From the NCBI RefSeq assembly GCF_030693405.1, contig NZ_JAUYAW010000009.1:17812-81811 (forward strand): a DNA stretch of 64,000 nt. The letters run 5' to 3'. Both the position numbers and the translations under genes were made by a program. This stretch comes from Phenylobacterium sp. (GTDB taxonomy: Bacteria; Pseudomonadota; Alphaproteobacteria; Caulobacterales; Caulobacteraceae). The notes under the pieces are model-generated. The model was not told where the DNA came from. It ran no database searches and saw only the letters and a list, made by a program, of their open reading frames with translations. Below, piece by piece: positions 44,047-51,995 of the stretch (position 1 is its first letter; each line of letters opens with the position of its first letter).

Positions 44047-45327
44047 TCAGGGCTGGCCCGCGGCCTCGGCGCGCAGGCGCCGCACCATCTCCAGAGACAG
44101 ATAGCCGTCGGCCACCAGGCCGCGACTGGCCTGATAGGCCCGCAGGGCCTTGCGGGTGTTGGTCCCGACAATGCCGTCCGGCGCCCCGGGATCGAAGCCC
44201 AGAACGGCCAGGGCGCGCTGGGCGTCGCTACGGTCGGTGAGGGCCAGCGGGGTTTCCTGCGGCCAGTCACGCACCAACTGTCCCTCGCCGCCCAGGCGCT
44301 GCGCCAGCAGGCCGACGCCGAGCGCATAGGCGGTGGAGTTGTTGTAGCGGCGGATCATGAAATGGTTGTGGAAGGCCAGGAACAGCGGCCCCCCGGCCCC
44401 CGACGGGGCGATCAGCTCGGCCGGCGCCTGCTGGTCGGCCGCTGAGAACGGGCGCCCATCGGCGGTGCGGATTCCCCGCTCGGCCCACCAGGCGGGGATC
44501 TCCCGCGGCCCTTCGGTCAGGGCGTAGTCGAAGCCCCCGGGCGCGATCACCTCCCGGTGCCAGCTCTCCCCGCGCCGCCAACCGGCCTTGGCCAGCAGGT
44601 TGGCGGCGGACGCCAGAGCGTCCGGCGCCGAGTTCCAGAGGTCGCGGCGGCCGTCGCCGTCGCCGTCGATGGCGGTGGCCAGGAAGGTGGTCGGAATGAA
44701 CTGGGTCTGGCCCATGGCGCCGGCCCAGGAGCCCACCAGGCGTGAGCGGGGAAATTCCCCCGAGCCGATGATCTTCAGCGCCGCCATCAGCTGGTCCTCG
44801 GCGAACTCCCGCCGCCGGCCATCGGCCGCCAGGGTCGCCATGGCGCGGATCACATCGAAGTCGCCCAAAATGGCGCCGAAGCCGGATTCCAGGCCCCAGA
44901 TCGCCACCAGGATGTTCTGCGGAACCCCGTGCCGGGCCTCGATCTGGCTGAGCGCGGGCAGGGCGTCCCGACGCCGGCGGCCGATGGCGATGCGATCATC
45001 GGTGACCACGCCACGGATGTAGTCGCTGACCGGGCGGGAAAACTCAGGCTGGCGAGAATCCAGCGCCGAGATGCGGTCATTGGGGGTAAGGCCGGCCAGC
45101 TCCCGATCGAGCAGGTCCGACGGCAGGCCTGCCCGGACGGCCTTGATGTAGAAGCTCCGCAGCCAGGCGTCGAAGGTCGGGCTTCCCGAGGGCGCCAGGG
45201 GGATCACCGGCTCGGGGTTGTGAGGGGTCGGCGCAGCCGGACCCAGGGCCAGCTGCGGCGTCAGGCCCGTCGCCGGGTCGGCGCAGCCGGCCACGACGAG
45301 TACGAGGAAGGAGCGTCGATCCATCAT
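44047..45327 (-). CDS. Lytic murein transglycosylase, MltB family
   Basis: About 426 aa from ATG 45325-45327. The signal peptide contains a lipobox-like LVVAGC. The catalytic domain (about 45-330) shows ILVAIWGLESGFGAILGDFDVIRAMATLA, in which the Glu of GLESGFG is catalytic, then SWAGAMGQTQFIPTTFL and DGDGDGRRDLWNSAPDALASAANLL, the MltB/SltB hallmarks. A C-terminal peptidoglycan-binding domain (AVLGFDPGAPDGIVGTNTRKALRAYQ) follows. It cleaves glycan strands to 1,6-anhydromuropeptides in the periplasm. It is divergent from the iron-uptake-type operon. Confidence 0.93.
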   Translation of the reverse strand: MMDRRSFLVLVVAGCADPATGLTPQLALGPAAPTPHNPEPVIPLAPSGSPTFDAWLRSFYIKAVRAGLPSDLLDRELAGLTPNDRISALDSRQPEFSRPVSDYIRGVVTDDRIAIGRRRRDALPALSQIEARHGVPQNILVAIWGLESGFGAILGDFDVIRAMATLAADGRRREFAEDQLMAALKIIGSGEFPRSRLVGSWAGAMGQTQFIPTTFLATAIDGDGDGRRDLWNSAPDALASAANLLAKAGWRRGESWHREVIAPGGFDYALTEGPREIPAWWAERGIRTADGRPFSAADQQAPAELIAPSGAGGPLFLAFHNHFMIRRYNNSTAYALGVGLLAQRLGGEGQLVRDWPQETPLALTDRSDAQRALAVLGFDPGAPDGIVGTNTRKALRAYQASRGLVADGYLSLEMVRRLRAEAAGQP

Positions 45328-45384
45328 CGAACCATAGGGGTCCTGGCTGCGGGCCTCAATCGCCATGAGGCGGGGGCCGAATGA

Positions 45385-45416
45385 AAAGCCCCGGACCTTG
45401 AGGGGCCCGGGGCTTT
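45385..45416. terminator. Terminator-like hairpin between divergent genes
   Basis: AAAGCCCCGG (45385-45394) and CCGGGGCTTT (45407-45416) form a 10-bp stem with short T-runs on either strand (TTTT on the minus side). It lies upstream of both divergent genes, so it does not terminate a known gene. It could end an unannotated short minus-strand RNA starting near the Fur-box-like site. Confidence 0.5.
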
Positions 45417-45524
45417 AAGGTGCTGCAGCCAGGTCGGTGGGGGGGATCACGACCTGACCGGCGCAGGAAGAATGCCCGCCGGGGCCGGGAGTTCCGGAAG
45501 ACCGAAAAAGAACGCGAATCTCCG

Positions 45525-45544
45525 AATAAGAATTAGTCGCAATT
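45525..45544. promoter_or_regulatory. Fur-box-like site upstream of the TonB/PepSY/ApbE operon
   Basis: AATAAGAATTAGTCGCAATT matches most positions of the 19-bp Fur consensus pattern AATGAGAATNATTCTCATT with one offset base. It lies 62 bp upstream of the receptor ATG in an otherwise GC-rich region. Iron-responsive repression is the natural inference; matched by eye only. Confidence 0.5.
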
Positions 45545-45605
45545 GTGTTGCGGGGCGTTCTCGGCCTTGTTACTGCGACCCAATCTCAAGTTCGGGGTTT
45601 CTTCC

Positions 45606-47756
45606 ATGTCCGGTTTCCAGCGCGCCGCGCGCCGTCGTCTCTTCGCCACCGCCCTGGGTCTGACCTTGGGCGCCGCTGCTGCGGCCAGCGCTCAGACCCC
45701 CAGCGCCGCCGATCAGGCCAGCGATGTGGTGGACGTCGATCAGCTGGTGGTCACCGCCTCGGCCTTCGAGCGCAAGATTGTCGATGCCCCGGCCTCGATC
45801 AGCGTGATTTCCCGTGAGGCGCTGCAGACCAAGCGCTTTTCCAGCCTCGCCGAGGCCCTGGCGGACGTGGAGGGCGTCGATGTGGGCGACGGCGTCGGCA
45901 AGACCGGCGGTCTGAACATTTCCATCCGCGGCATGCCCAGCGACTACACCCTGGTTCTGGTCGATGGCCGCCGTCAGAACGCGGCGGGCAATGTCACCCC
46001 CAACGGCTTTGGCGAAACCTCCACCAGCTTCATGCCGCCCACCTCGGCCATCGAGCGGATCGAGGTGGTGCGCGGCCCGATGTCGACCCTCCATGGCTCC
46101 GACGCCATGGGCGGCGTGGTCAACATCATCACCCGGCGCATCGGCGATCGCTGGCGGGCGGCCACCACGGTCCAGGGAACCCTGCAGAGCGACGACCAGT
46201 TCGGCGCCACCTACGGCGCGGAGGCCTATGTGGACGGCCCGATCGTCGCTGATGTCCTGGGACTCGCCCTGCGCGGCAGCGTCTTCAAGCGCGAGGCCTC
46301 CGACCTGTCCTTTGTGAACGCCATCGGTCAGCCCGTCGAAATCTCCAAGCGGGGGCCAAGCCCCGTCGAGGCCGATGTCTGGACCATCGGCGGACGGCTG
46401 AGCTTCGCCCCGGCGGCCGAACACGACCTCTGGCTCGACATCGATGTGGCCGAGCAGACCTATGACAATGCCGAGAGCCAGCTGGGCACCGGGACGGTCC
46501 AGGGCGGCTATGGCCCGGAGCTGCGCTTCGAACGCGAGCAGTACGGCTTGGCCCACGACTGGCGTTCGCCCATTGGCCTGATCACCTCGGACCTGGTGCG
46601 CAACACCACCACCACCATCGGCCGCACCATTCCGCCTGGCACGCCTGGCAAGACCGCTGGCGATCCCCGCACCCTGGAAGCGACCAATACGATCTTCAAC
46701 ACGCGTCTCGCCACCGAGATTGGCCGTCACGCCTTCACGGTCGGTGGTCAGTGGTGGGAGGCCGAGATGGTCGATGGCGTGGCCGTCGACACCTATGAGC
46801 ACACTCAGTGGGCGGTGTTCGCCGAGGACGAATGGCGGCTTGCGGACAATCTGGCCCTCACGGTCGGCGTCCGGCACGACGACCACTCCAAGTTCGGCGG
46901 ACAGACCAGCCCGAGGGCCTATCTCGTCTGGACGGCCAGCGAGGCCTGGACCGTGAAGGGCGGGGTGAGCCGGGGGTTCAAGACCCCCCGCCTTGACCAG
47001 ATCGCCTCGGGCATCACCGGCTTCACCGCCCAGGGTACGGTTCCGACCATCGGAACCCCGACCCTGCAGCCGGAAACCAGCACTACGGCCGAAATCGGCG
47101 TCTATTTCGACAATGGCGCCGGCTTCAGCGCCAATCTGACGGTGTTCAACAGCGAGTTCGAAGACAAGATCGCCTCGGGTCCCGGCCTGCCCAACTGTTC
47201 GTTCGCCGGCAGCCCCAATCGCCCCGGCTGCGTGAACTATGGGAGCTTCCCGCGGGTCGATCTCTATGGCCAGACGGTGAACATCGACGAGGCGGTGACC
47301 CGCGGCGTCGAGGCGGCCGGCCGCTACGCCCTGAACGAGGCCTGGACCGTTTCAGCCAACTACACCTACACCGACAGCGAGCAGAAGAGTGGCCCAGCCG
47401 CCGGCCAGCCCCTGGTCAATACGCCCGAGCACATGCTGAACGGCTCGGTTCGCTGGCGGGCCACCGACAAGCTGAACGCCTGGGTCCGGAGCGAGGTGCG
47501 CTCCGACCGCTACCGCGGCGCGGGCGCCGCCCAGACCGCTTTGGGGGACTACAAGGGCTACGCCCTCTTCCACCTGGGGGGTAGCTATCAGGTGGCCGAC
47601 AAGGTCCGGATCAATGCCACCATCTACAATCTGTTTGACCAGGACTTCCTGGACTACCTGCCCTATGCCAGCGGCGCGACCACGGCCTATGCCGGGGAAT
47701 ACGCCATCCAGCAGGAGCCCCGTCGGCTCTGGGTGTCGGTGAATGTCGACTTCTGA
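45606..47756 (+). CDS. TonB-dependent siderophore-type receptor
   Basis: 716 aa from ATG 45606; the track start adds 21 residues before the signal peptide. Cleavage is expected near AAASAQ. The plug domain carries DVDQLVVTASAFERKIVDAPASISVISREAL, ISIRGMPSDYTLVLVDGRRQN and IEVVRGPMSTLHGSDAMGGVVNIIT, the FepA/CirA pattern, and the barrel ends RLWVSVNVDF. Its length is that of ferric-siderophore or catecholate receptors. It is the first gene of a five-gene operon; its last 14 bases overlap the PepSY gene. A Fur-box-like site lies upstream. The exact ligand is unknown. Confidence 0.93.
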   Translation: MSGFQRAARRRLFATALGLTLGAAAAASAQTPSAADQASDVVDVDQLVVTASAFERKIVDAPASISVISREALQTKRFSSLAEALADVEGVDVGDGVGKTGGLNISIRGMPSDYTLVLVDGRRQNAAGNVTPNGFGETSTSFMPPTSAIERIEVVRGPMSTLHGSDAMGGVVNIITRRIGDRWRAATTVQGTLQSDDQFGATYGAEAYVDGPIVADVLGLALRGSVFKREASDLSFVNAIGQPVEISKRGPSPVEADVWTIGGRLSFAPAAEHDLWLDIDVAEQTYDNAESQLGTGTVQGGYGPELRFEREQYGLAHDWRSPIGLITSDLVRNTTTTIGRTIPPGTPGKTAGDPRTLEATNTIFNTRLATEIGRHAFTVGGQWWEAEMVDGVAVDTYEHTQWAVFAEDEWRLADNLALTVGVRHDDHSKFGGQTSPRAYLVWTASEAWTVKGGVSRGFKTPRLDQIASGITGFTAQGTVPTIGTPTLQPETSTTAEIGVYFDNGAGFSANLTVFNSEFEDKIASGPGLPNCSFAGSPNRPGCVNYGSFPRVDLYGQTVNIDEAVTRGVEAAGRYALNEAWTVSANYTYTDSEQKSGPAAGQPLVNTPEHMLNGSVRWRATDKLNAWVRSEVRSDRYRGAGAAQTALGDYKGYALFHLGGSYQVADKVRINATIYNLFDQDFLDYLPYASGATTAYAGEYAIQQEPRRLWVSVNVDF

Positions 47757-48435
47757 GCAGGTCAGCCTCGGGACGGCGCCTGCCGGGGCTGAGGCCGCCC
47801 AGGCCCGGGCGCTCGCCAAGCGCAAGGCGCAGCGGCGCGCAGGCTTCCTGCGCCAGATTCTGCGCTGGCATTGGATCAGTGCGGCCATCTGCCTGATCGG
47901 CATGCTGCTGTTTGCGATCACCGGCATCACCCTGAACCATGCCGGGTCGATCCCGGCCACGCCGCGGGTGACCGAGCGAACAGCTGACCTGCCCGCTGAC
48001 CTGCTTCCCCTGGTTCAGGCCGCCGAGGCGGAGGAGGCGCCGCTGCCCCAGCCTGTACGGGCCTGGATCGGCGAGGCGCTGAAGGTGCGGGTGCCGGCTG
48101 ACGCCCAGCCGGAGTGGTCGCCGGGCGAGCTCTATCTCGCCCTGCCGCGCCCCGGCGGCGACGCCTGGCTGACCCTCGACACCGCTGTGGGCGAGGCGAT
48201 CTACGAACGCACCGACCGGGGCGTGGTCGCCTACCTCAACGACCTGCACAAGGGCCGAAACACCGGAACGGCCTGGATGTGGTTCCTCGACATCTTCGCC
48301 GTCGGCTGCGTGGTCTTCTGCGTCACCGGCCTGATCCTCCTGCAGCTCCACGCCCACGCCCGCCGGTCCACCTGGCCCCTCGTGGGGGCAGGCCTGGTCA
48401 TCCCCCTGCTGCTCGCCCTGCTCTTCATCCACTGA
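47743..48435 (+). CDS. PepSY-type membrane protein (putative electron carrier)
   Basis: 230 aa. A long cytosolic N-terminus is followed by TM1 (about 43-64, RWHWISAAICLIGMLLFAITGITLNH), a periplasmic domain of about 105 residues, TM2 (about 176-201, WMWFLDIFAVGCVVFCVTGLILL) and TM3 (about 213-229). This is the PepSY-associated TM pattern. Histidines sit at both membrane faces (H43, H66, H169, H203, H205) and could ligate haem b; that is inference. The start overlaps the receptor gene by 14 bp. Position with ApbE and DUF2271 suggests it passes electrons from the membrane to a periplasmic flavoprotein. Confidence 0.87.
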   Translation: MSTSEQVSLGTAPAGAEAAQARALAKRKAQRRAGFLRQILRWHWISAAICLIGMLLFAITGITLNHAGSIPATPRVTERTADLPADLLPLVQAAEAEEAPLPQPVRAWIGEALKVRVPADAQPEWSPGELYLALPRPGGDAWLTLDTAVGEAIYERTDRGVVAYLNDLHKGRNTGTAWMWFLDIFAVGCVVFCVTGLILLQLHAHARRSTWPLVGAGLVIPLLLALLFIH

Positions 48436-48448
48436 CGAGATCGCCCCC

Positions 48449-48964
48449 ATGCGCCGACTTGCTTCCGCCGCCGTTCTCACCGGTCTCATGACCTCGCCGG
48501 CCGCCGCCGCCGAGCTGAACCTTACGGTGGAAATCCCGCGCCTCTCGGTGGCCGAGTACCACAACCCCTATGTGGCCATCTGGGTGGAGACGCCCGACCA
48601 GACGGCGGTGAAGACGCTCGCGGTCTGGTACGACTTCAAGCTGAAGAACCAGGAAGGCGAGACCTGGCTGAAGGATATGCGCCAGTGGTGGCGCCGGGCC
48701 GGCCGCGCCATGGACCTGCCCGCCGATGGGATCAGCGGCGCCACCAAAGCGCCCGGCCGTCATCAGGTGAAGTTCGTCGGCGGCAAGGCGCCGCTGGGGA
48801 CCCTGCCAGCGGGTCAGTACAATCTGGTGGTCGAGGCCGCCCGGGAAGTCGGCGGCCGGGAAATGGTCCGCATCCCCTTCCAATGGCCGCCCAAGGCCCC
48901 CGCGACTGGCCACGCCAAGGGGTCGAGCGAACTCGGCGCCGTGGCGCTGACCCTGAAGCCCTGA
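48449..48964 (+). CDS. DUF2271 protein with ApbE flavinylation motif
   Basis: 171 aa. A signal peptide (MRRLASAAVLTGLMTSPAAAA) is followed by a beta-rich domain: LNLTVEIPRLSVAEYHNPYVAIWVE, TLAVWYDFKL, EGETWLKDMRQWWRRAG. The C-terminal half contains LPADGISGATKAPGRHQ. D93-G-I-S-G-A-T99 matches the D-x-x-[ST]-G-A-T motif in which ApbE links FMN to the Thr, as in NqrC and RnfG. I predict FMN on T99. It lies 13 bp after the PepSY gene and in the same operon as apbE. The motif is read directly; flavinylation is inference from the known family chemistry. Confidence 0.88.
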   Translation: MRRLASAAVLTGLMTSPAAAAELNLTVEIPRLSVAEYHNPYVAIWVETPDQTAVKTLAVWYDFKLKNQEGETWLKDMRQWWRRAGRAMDLPADGISGATKAPGRHQVKFVGGKAPLGTLPAGQYNLVVEAAREVGGREMVRIPFQWPPKAPATGHAKGSSELGAVALTLKP

Positions 48965-48991
48965 ACCCATCCGAGACCGGAGAGACGCGCC

Positions 48992-49810
48992 ATGAAGACC
49001 CTGCTTCGCCCCCTCTGCGCCGCTGCGGCGCTCACCGCCATGCTGGCCGCCCCCATGGCCGCCCACGCCCACCGGCAATGGCTGCTGCCGTCCATGACGG
49101 TGCTGTCGGGGACCGATCCCTGGATCACGGTCGACGCCGCGGTCTCCAATGACCTGTTCATCTTCGAGCACGTGCCCATGCGCCTGGACGGCCTGGTCAT
49201 CACCGGTCCCGACGGGGCGGCCGTGACGCACCAGAACGCGGCCACCGGCAAGTACCGCACGACCTTCGACGTGCAGCTCTCCAAGCCCGGCACCTACCGC
49301 ATCGCCAGCGTCGGCGACGGGGTCATGGCCTCCTACAAGCTGGGCGGCGAGCAGAAGCGCTGGCGCGGGGCGCCTGCCGATCTCGCCACCGCGATTCCCG
49401 CCGGCGCCACCGAGGTGAAGATCACCCACTCCCAGCGCCGCATCGAAACCTTCGCCACCGCTGGCGAGCCGACCACGGAGTCGCTCAAGCCCACCGGCCA
49501 GGGCCTGGAGCTCGCGCCGGTCACCCACCCCAATGACCTGTTCGCTGGCGAGACGGCCCAGTTCCGGCTGCTGCTGGACGGCGAGCCGGCTGCGGGCGTC
49601 GAGGTGGCGGTGATCCGCGGGGGAGGGCGCTACCGCAATGAGCCGGGCGAGATGACCCTGACCACCGCCGCTGACGGCCTGCTGGAGATCACCTGGCCGG
49701 AGCCCGGCATGTACTGGATGGAGGCCGAACTGCGGGGCGGCAAGAGCTCCATTGAGGGCGCCGAGCGGATGGCGGTCTATGTGGGCACCCTGGAAGTCCT
49801 GCCGGAATAG
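48992..49810 (+). CDS. DUF4198 periplasmic protein
   Basis: 272 aa with GGAGAG upstream. The signal peptide ends in AHA, so the mature protein would begin HRQWLLPSMTVLSG, with histidine as its first residue. The domain has Ig-like beta segments: DAAVSNDLFIF, RLDGLVITGPDG, GTYRIASVGDG, then LFAGETAQFRLLLDGEPAAGVEVAVIRGG and GLLEITWPEPGMYWMEAEL. DUF4198 proteins often accompany metal uptake (NikK-like), and an exposed N-terminal His is a possible metal ligand. It follows DUF2271 by 27 bp and ends 5 bp before apbE. Confidence 0.87.
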   Translation: MKTLLRPLCAAAALTAMLAAPMAAHAHRQWLLPSMTVLSGTDPWITVDAAVSNDLFIFEHVPMRLDGLVITGPDGAAVTHQNAATGKYRTTFDVQLSKPGTYRIASVGDGVMASYKLGGEQKRWRGAPADLATAIPAGATEVKITHSQRRIETFATAGEPTTESLKPTGQGLELAPVTHPNDLFAGETAQFRLLLDGEPAAGVEVAVIRGGGRYRNEPGEMTLTTAADGLLEITWPEPGMYWMEAELRGGKSSIEGAERMAVYVGTLEVLPE

Positions 49811-49815
49811 GGCGC

Positions 49816-50838
49816 TTGCACGCACCGCCGCCGGGCGCCCGGGTCGCTGTACCTTTAAGTCTCCCGGCGGATCTTGCGCCGCCGCCGGGCGGCCTCGACG
49901 TGGAGGCGTCAGGCCTCGCCATGGGCGTGACCTGGACCCTGAAGGCCGTCACCCTGCCAGGCCTGGGGCCAGAGGTCCTGGCCCGCACGGTCCAGGGACG
50001 GCTGGACGCCGTGGTGGCGGAGATGAGCCCCTGGGAGCTGTCTTCCCATATCAGCGCCTTCAACCGGGCGCCGGCGGGCGCCTGGCTGGACCTGCCAGAG
50101 GGATTCGCTCAGGTCATGACCTGCGCCCTCGAGATGGCCCGCCTCGGCCAAGGGGCCTTCGACCCGACGATCGGCGCGCTCACCGACCTCTGGGGGTTCG
50201 GTCCCGCCGGTCCGGTGGAGGCGCCGCCGACTCCCGAATTGATCGAGGCCGCCTTGGCGCGGGCCGGGTGGGAGCGCCTGGCGTTCGAGGCCCAACCGCG
50301 GCGCCTGCGGCAGCCTGGGGGCCTGGCGCTGGACCTCTCAGGCATCGCAAAGGGGTTCGGGGTGGATCAGGCCGCCCGCGCCCTGCTGGCCCTGGGCGTC
50401 CGCCATTTCCTGCTGGAGGTGGGCGGCGAACTGCGCGGGGAGGGGCTTAAGCCCGACGGCCTGCCCTGGTGGGTGGAGCTGGAGCGGCTGGAGGGCGAGG
50501 TCGAGGGCCAGTCGCCTGTGGTGCTGGCGCTCTGCGGCCTGTCGGTGGCCACGTCTGGGGACTACCGACGCTACATTATCCATGAGGGCCGCAGGCTGGC
50601 CCATACGCTCGATCCCCGCACCGGCCGTCCCAGCGAGCGCGGCGTGGCCTGTGTGAACGTGCTGGGCCCTGAGGCCATGCGCGCCGACGCCTGGTGCACC
50701 CTGTTGTCGGTGGTGGGAGCAGAAGAGGGCCTGGCGCTCTGCGCGGCCCACGGCATTCCGGCGCGGTTTATGGTCCATACCAAAAAGGGCCTGGAAGAGC
50801 GGCTTTCGCCAGCCTTCCAGGCTCTTCTCGACGACTAG
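49816..50838 (+). CDS. apbE: FAD:protein FMN transferase ApbE
   Basis: 340 aa from TTG 49816, which has GGAATAGGG upstream overlapping the DUF4198 stop; ATG 49921 (MGVTWTLK) is a shorter alternative. ApbE blocks are present: GMGVTW-type opening, AFDPTIGAL, LDLSGIAKGFGVDQAA, LLEVGGELRGEG, SVATSGDYRRYI, AHTLDPRTGRP and ADAWCTLLSVVG. The enzyme takes FMN from FAD and links it to Thr/Ser of target proteins, using Mg2+. I see no signal peptide or lipobox with either start, whereas many ApbE proteins are periplasmic lipoproteins. The neighbouring DUF2271 protein is the likely substrate. Confidence 0.92.
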   Translation: MHAPPPGARVAVPLSLPADLAPPPGGLDVEASGLAMGVTWTLKAVTLPGLGPEVLARTVQGRLDAVVAEMSPWELSSHISAFNRAPAGAWLDLPEGFAQVMTCALEMARLGQGAFDPTIGALTDLWGFGPAGPVEAPPTPELIEAALARAGWERLAFEAQPRRLRQPGGLALDLSGIAKGFGVDQAARALLALGVRHFLLEVGGELRGEGLKPDGLPWWVELERLEGEVEGQSPVVLALCGLSVATSGDYRRYIIHEGRRLAHTLDPRTGRPSERGVACVNVLGPEAMRADAWCTLLSVVGAEEGLALCAAHGIPARFMVHTKKGLEERLSPAFQALLDD

Positions 50839-50848
50839 AGGAAGCCGG

Positions 50849-51664
50849 CTAGACCAGTTCGGACGGCTTGATCCCCAGCTCCTTGAGCAGGGGCTCGGCA
50901 TAGTCCACCCGGCCGGTCATGGTCTTCGCATCGGCCTTGGCCAGCTGATAGACTGCCTCGGCGATGAACTCGATGGGCTGCACCCGGTCCTTGGTCTGTT
51001 CGTTGATCAGGCCGTGGACGGCGACGCCAGGGGTGTCCACGAGGCCCGGGGAGACCACATTGACCGCAATCCCGTCCCCCTGGACCTCAGACGCCAGGCC
51101 GGTGGTGAACCGCTCAAGCGCGGCCTTGCACAGGCCATAGACCGTGCCGCCGCGGCCGCCGCTATAGGGTTGCTTCGGGTGAATGCCGGCCGGGGATGAG
51201 ATGTTGACGATAGAGCCCCAGCCCTTGGCGCGCATGCCGGGCATGACCAGCTGGGCCAGGTGGAAGGGCGCATAGACCTGCACCTCCATCATCAGCTTGA
51301 AGCGCTTTTCGGTGAAGTCCTGGACCGGCATGAAATAGGTGATGGCGGCGTTGTTGATCAGGATGTCGATGGGGCCGAAGGCGGCCTCGGCCTCCTCCAC
51401 CAGCCGTTCGCGCTCAGAGGCCTGGGCCAGGTCGGCCTTGACCAGGACGGCCTCGGCGCCGGCGGCCTTCAGGCGCTCGACCGTATGGGCCAGCGTGCCG
51501 GGCAGGCGGCTCTCGCCTTCCTGGGCGGTGCGGGCCGAGACGACGACCCTGGCGCCCTCCATGGCCAGGCGCGCGGCGATGGCCTCGCCGATGCCCCGGC
51601 TGGCCCCGGTGACCAGGGCTGTCTTGCCCTTCAGGGTTCCGTTCGGATTAATGGTCGCAGACAT
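50849..51664 (-). CDS. Short-chain dehydrogenase/reductase
   Basis: 271 aa from MSATINPNGTLKGKTALVTGASRGIG at 51664, with GGGAGGATC upstream; the track start adds 130 unrelated residues. TGASRGIG and VVVSART form the NADP-type cofactor site, INNAAITYFMP is the NNAG equivalent, and the catalytic residues lie in NISSPAGIHP and GGTVYGLCKAALERF (Tyr, Lys). It is a classical SDR with a slightly longer C-terminus (AEPLLKELGIKPSELV). Substrate unknown. It converges on apbE with 10 bp between stops and is divergent from rpmJ. Confidence 0.92.
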   Translation of the reverse strand: MSATINPNGTLKGKTALVTGASRGIGEAIAARLAMEGARVVVSARTAQEGESRLPGTLAHTVERLKAAGAEAVLVKADLAQASERERLVEEAEAAFGPIDILINNAAITYFMPVQDFTEKRFKLMMEVQVYAPFHLAQLVMPGMRAKGWGSIVNISSPAGIHPKQPYSGGRGGTVYGLCKAALERFTTGLASEVQGDGIAVNVVSPGLVDTPGVAVHGLINEQTKDRVQPIEFIAEAVYQLAKADAKTMTGRVDYAEPLLKELGIKPSELV

Positions 51665-51761
51665 AATGAATGATCCTCCCATGACTTTTTTCTTATGGGA
51701 GGAAGCCTCGCGCCTTTGGGCCAGCGCCGCAAGCCAGACCGGACGATAGCCCCACGCCCCG

Positions 51762-51790
51762 TTGACTCCGCAAGGCGTGGCCCGTATATG
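51762..51790 (+). promoter_or_regulatory. Promoter of rpmJ
   Basis: TTGACT (51762-51767), a 17-bp spacer and TATATG (51785-51790), about 60 bp upstream of the rpmJ start. Close to the sigma-70 consensus. Confidence 0.65.
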
Positions 51791-51850
51791 CGCCGGCTCT
51801 GTTGGTAACCCTCTGAAGGACGGCGCGCGGCGACGCGCGATGACAAGCTC

Positions 51851-51976
51851 ATGAAGGTCAGAAGCTCGCTGAAGTCGCTGAAGACGCGCCACCGCGACTG
51901 CAAGCTCGTTCGCCGCAAGGGCGTGGTCTACGTCATCAACAAGACGGACCCGCGCTTCAAAGCCAAGCAGGGCTAA
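51851..51976 (+). CDS. rpmJ: 50S ribosomal protein L36
   Basis: 41 aa, too short for the ORF track: [19 protein letters not shown], then [22 protein letters not shown]. The ends MKVRSS and RFKAKQG and the RRKGVVYVI core identify bacterial L36. Canonical L36 has three Cys and one His for zinc. Here only C17 remains, so this is the zinc-independent (C-minus) form usual in Alphaproteobacteria. It is monocistronic or followed by the HAD gene 19 bp later. A good promoter lies upstream. Confidence 0.95.
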   Translation: MKVRSSLKSLKTRHRDCKLVRRKGVVYVINKTDPRFKAKQG

Positions 51977-51995
51977 GCGCGGCCGGCGCCCGGAG

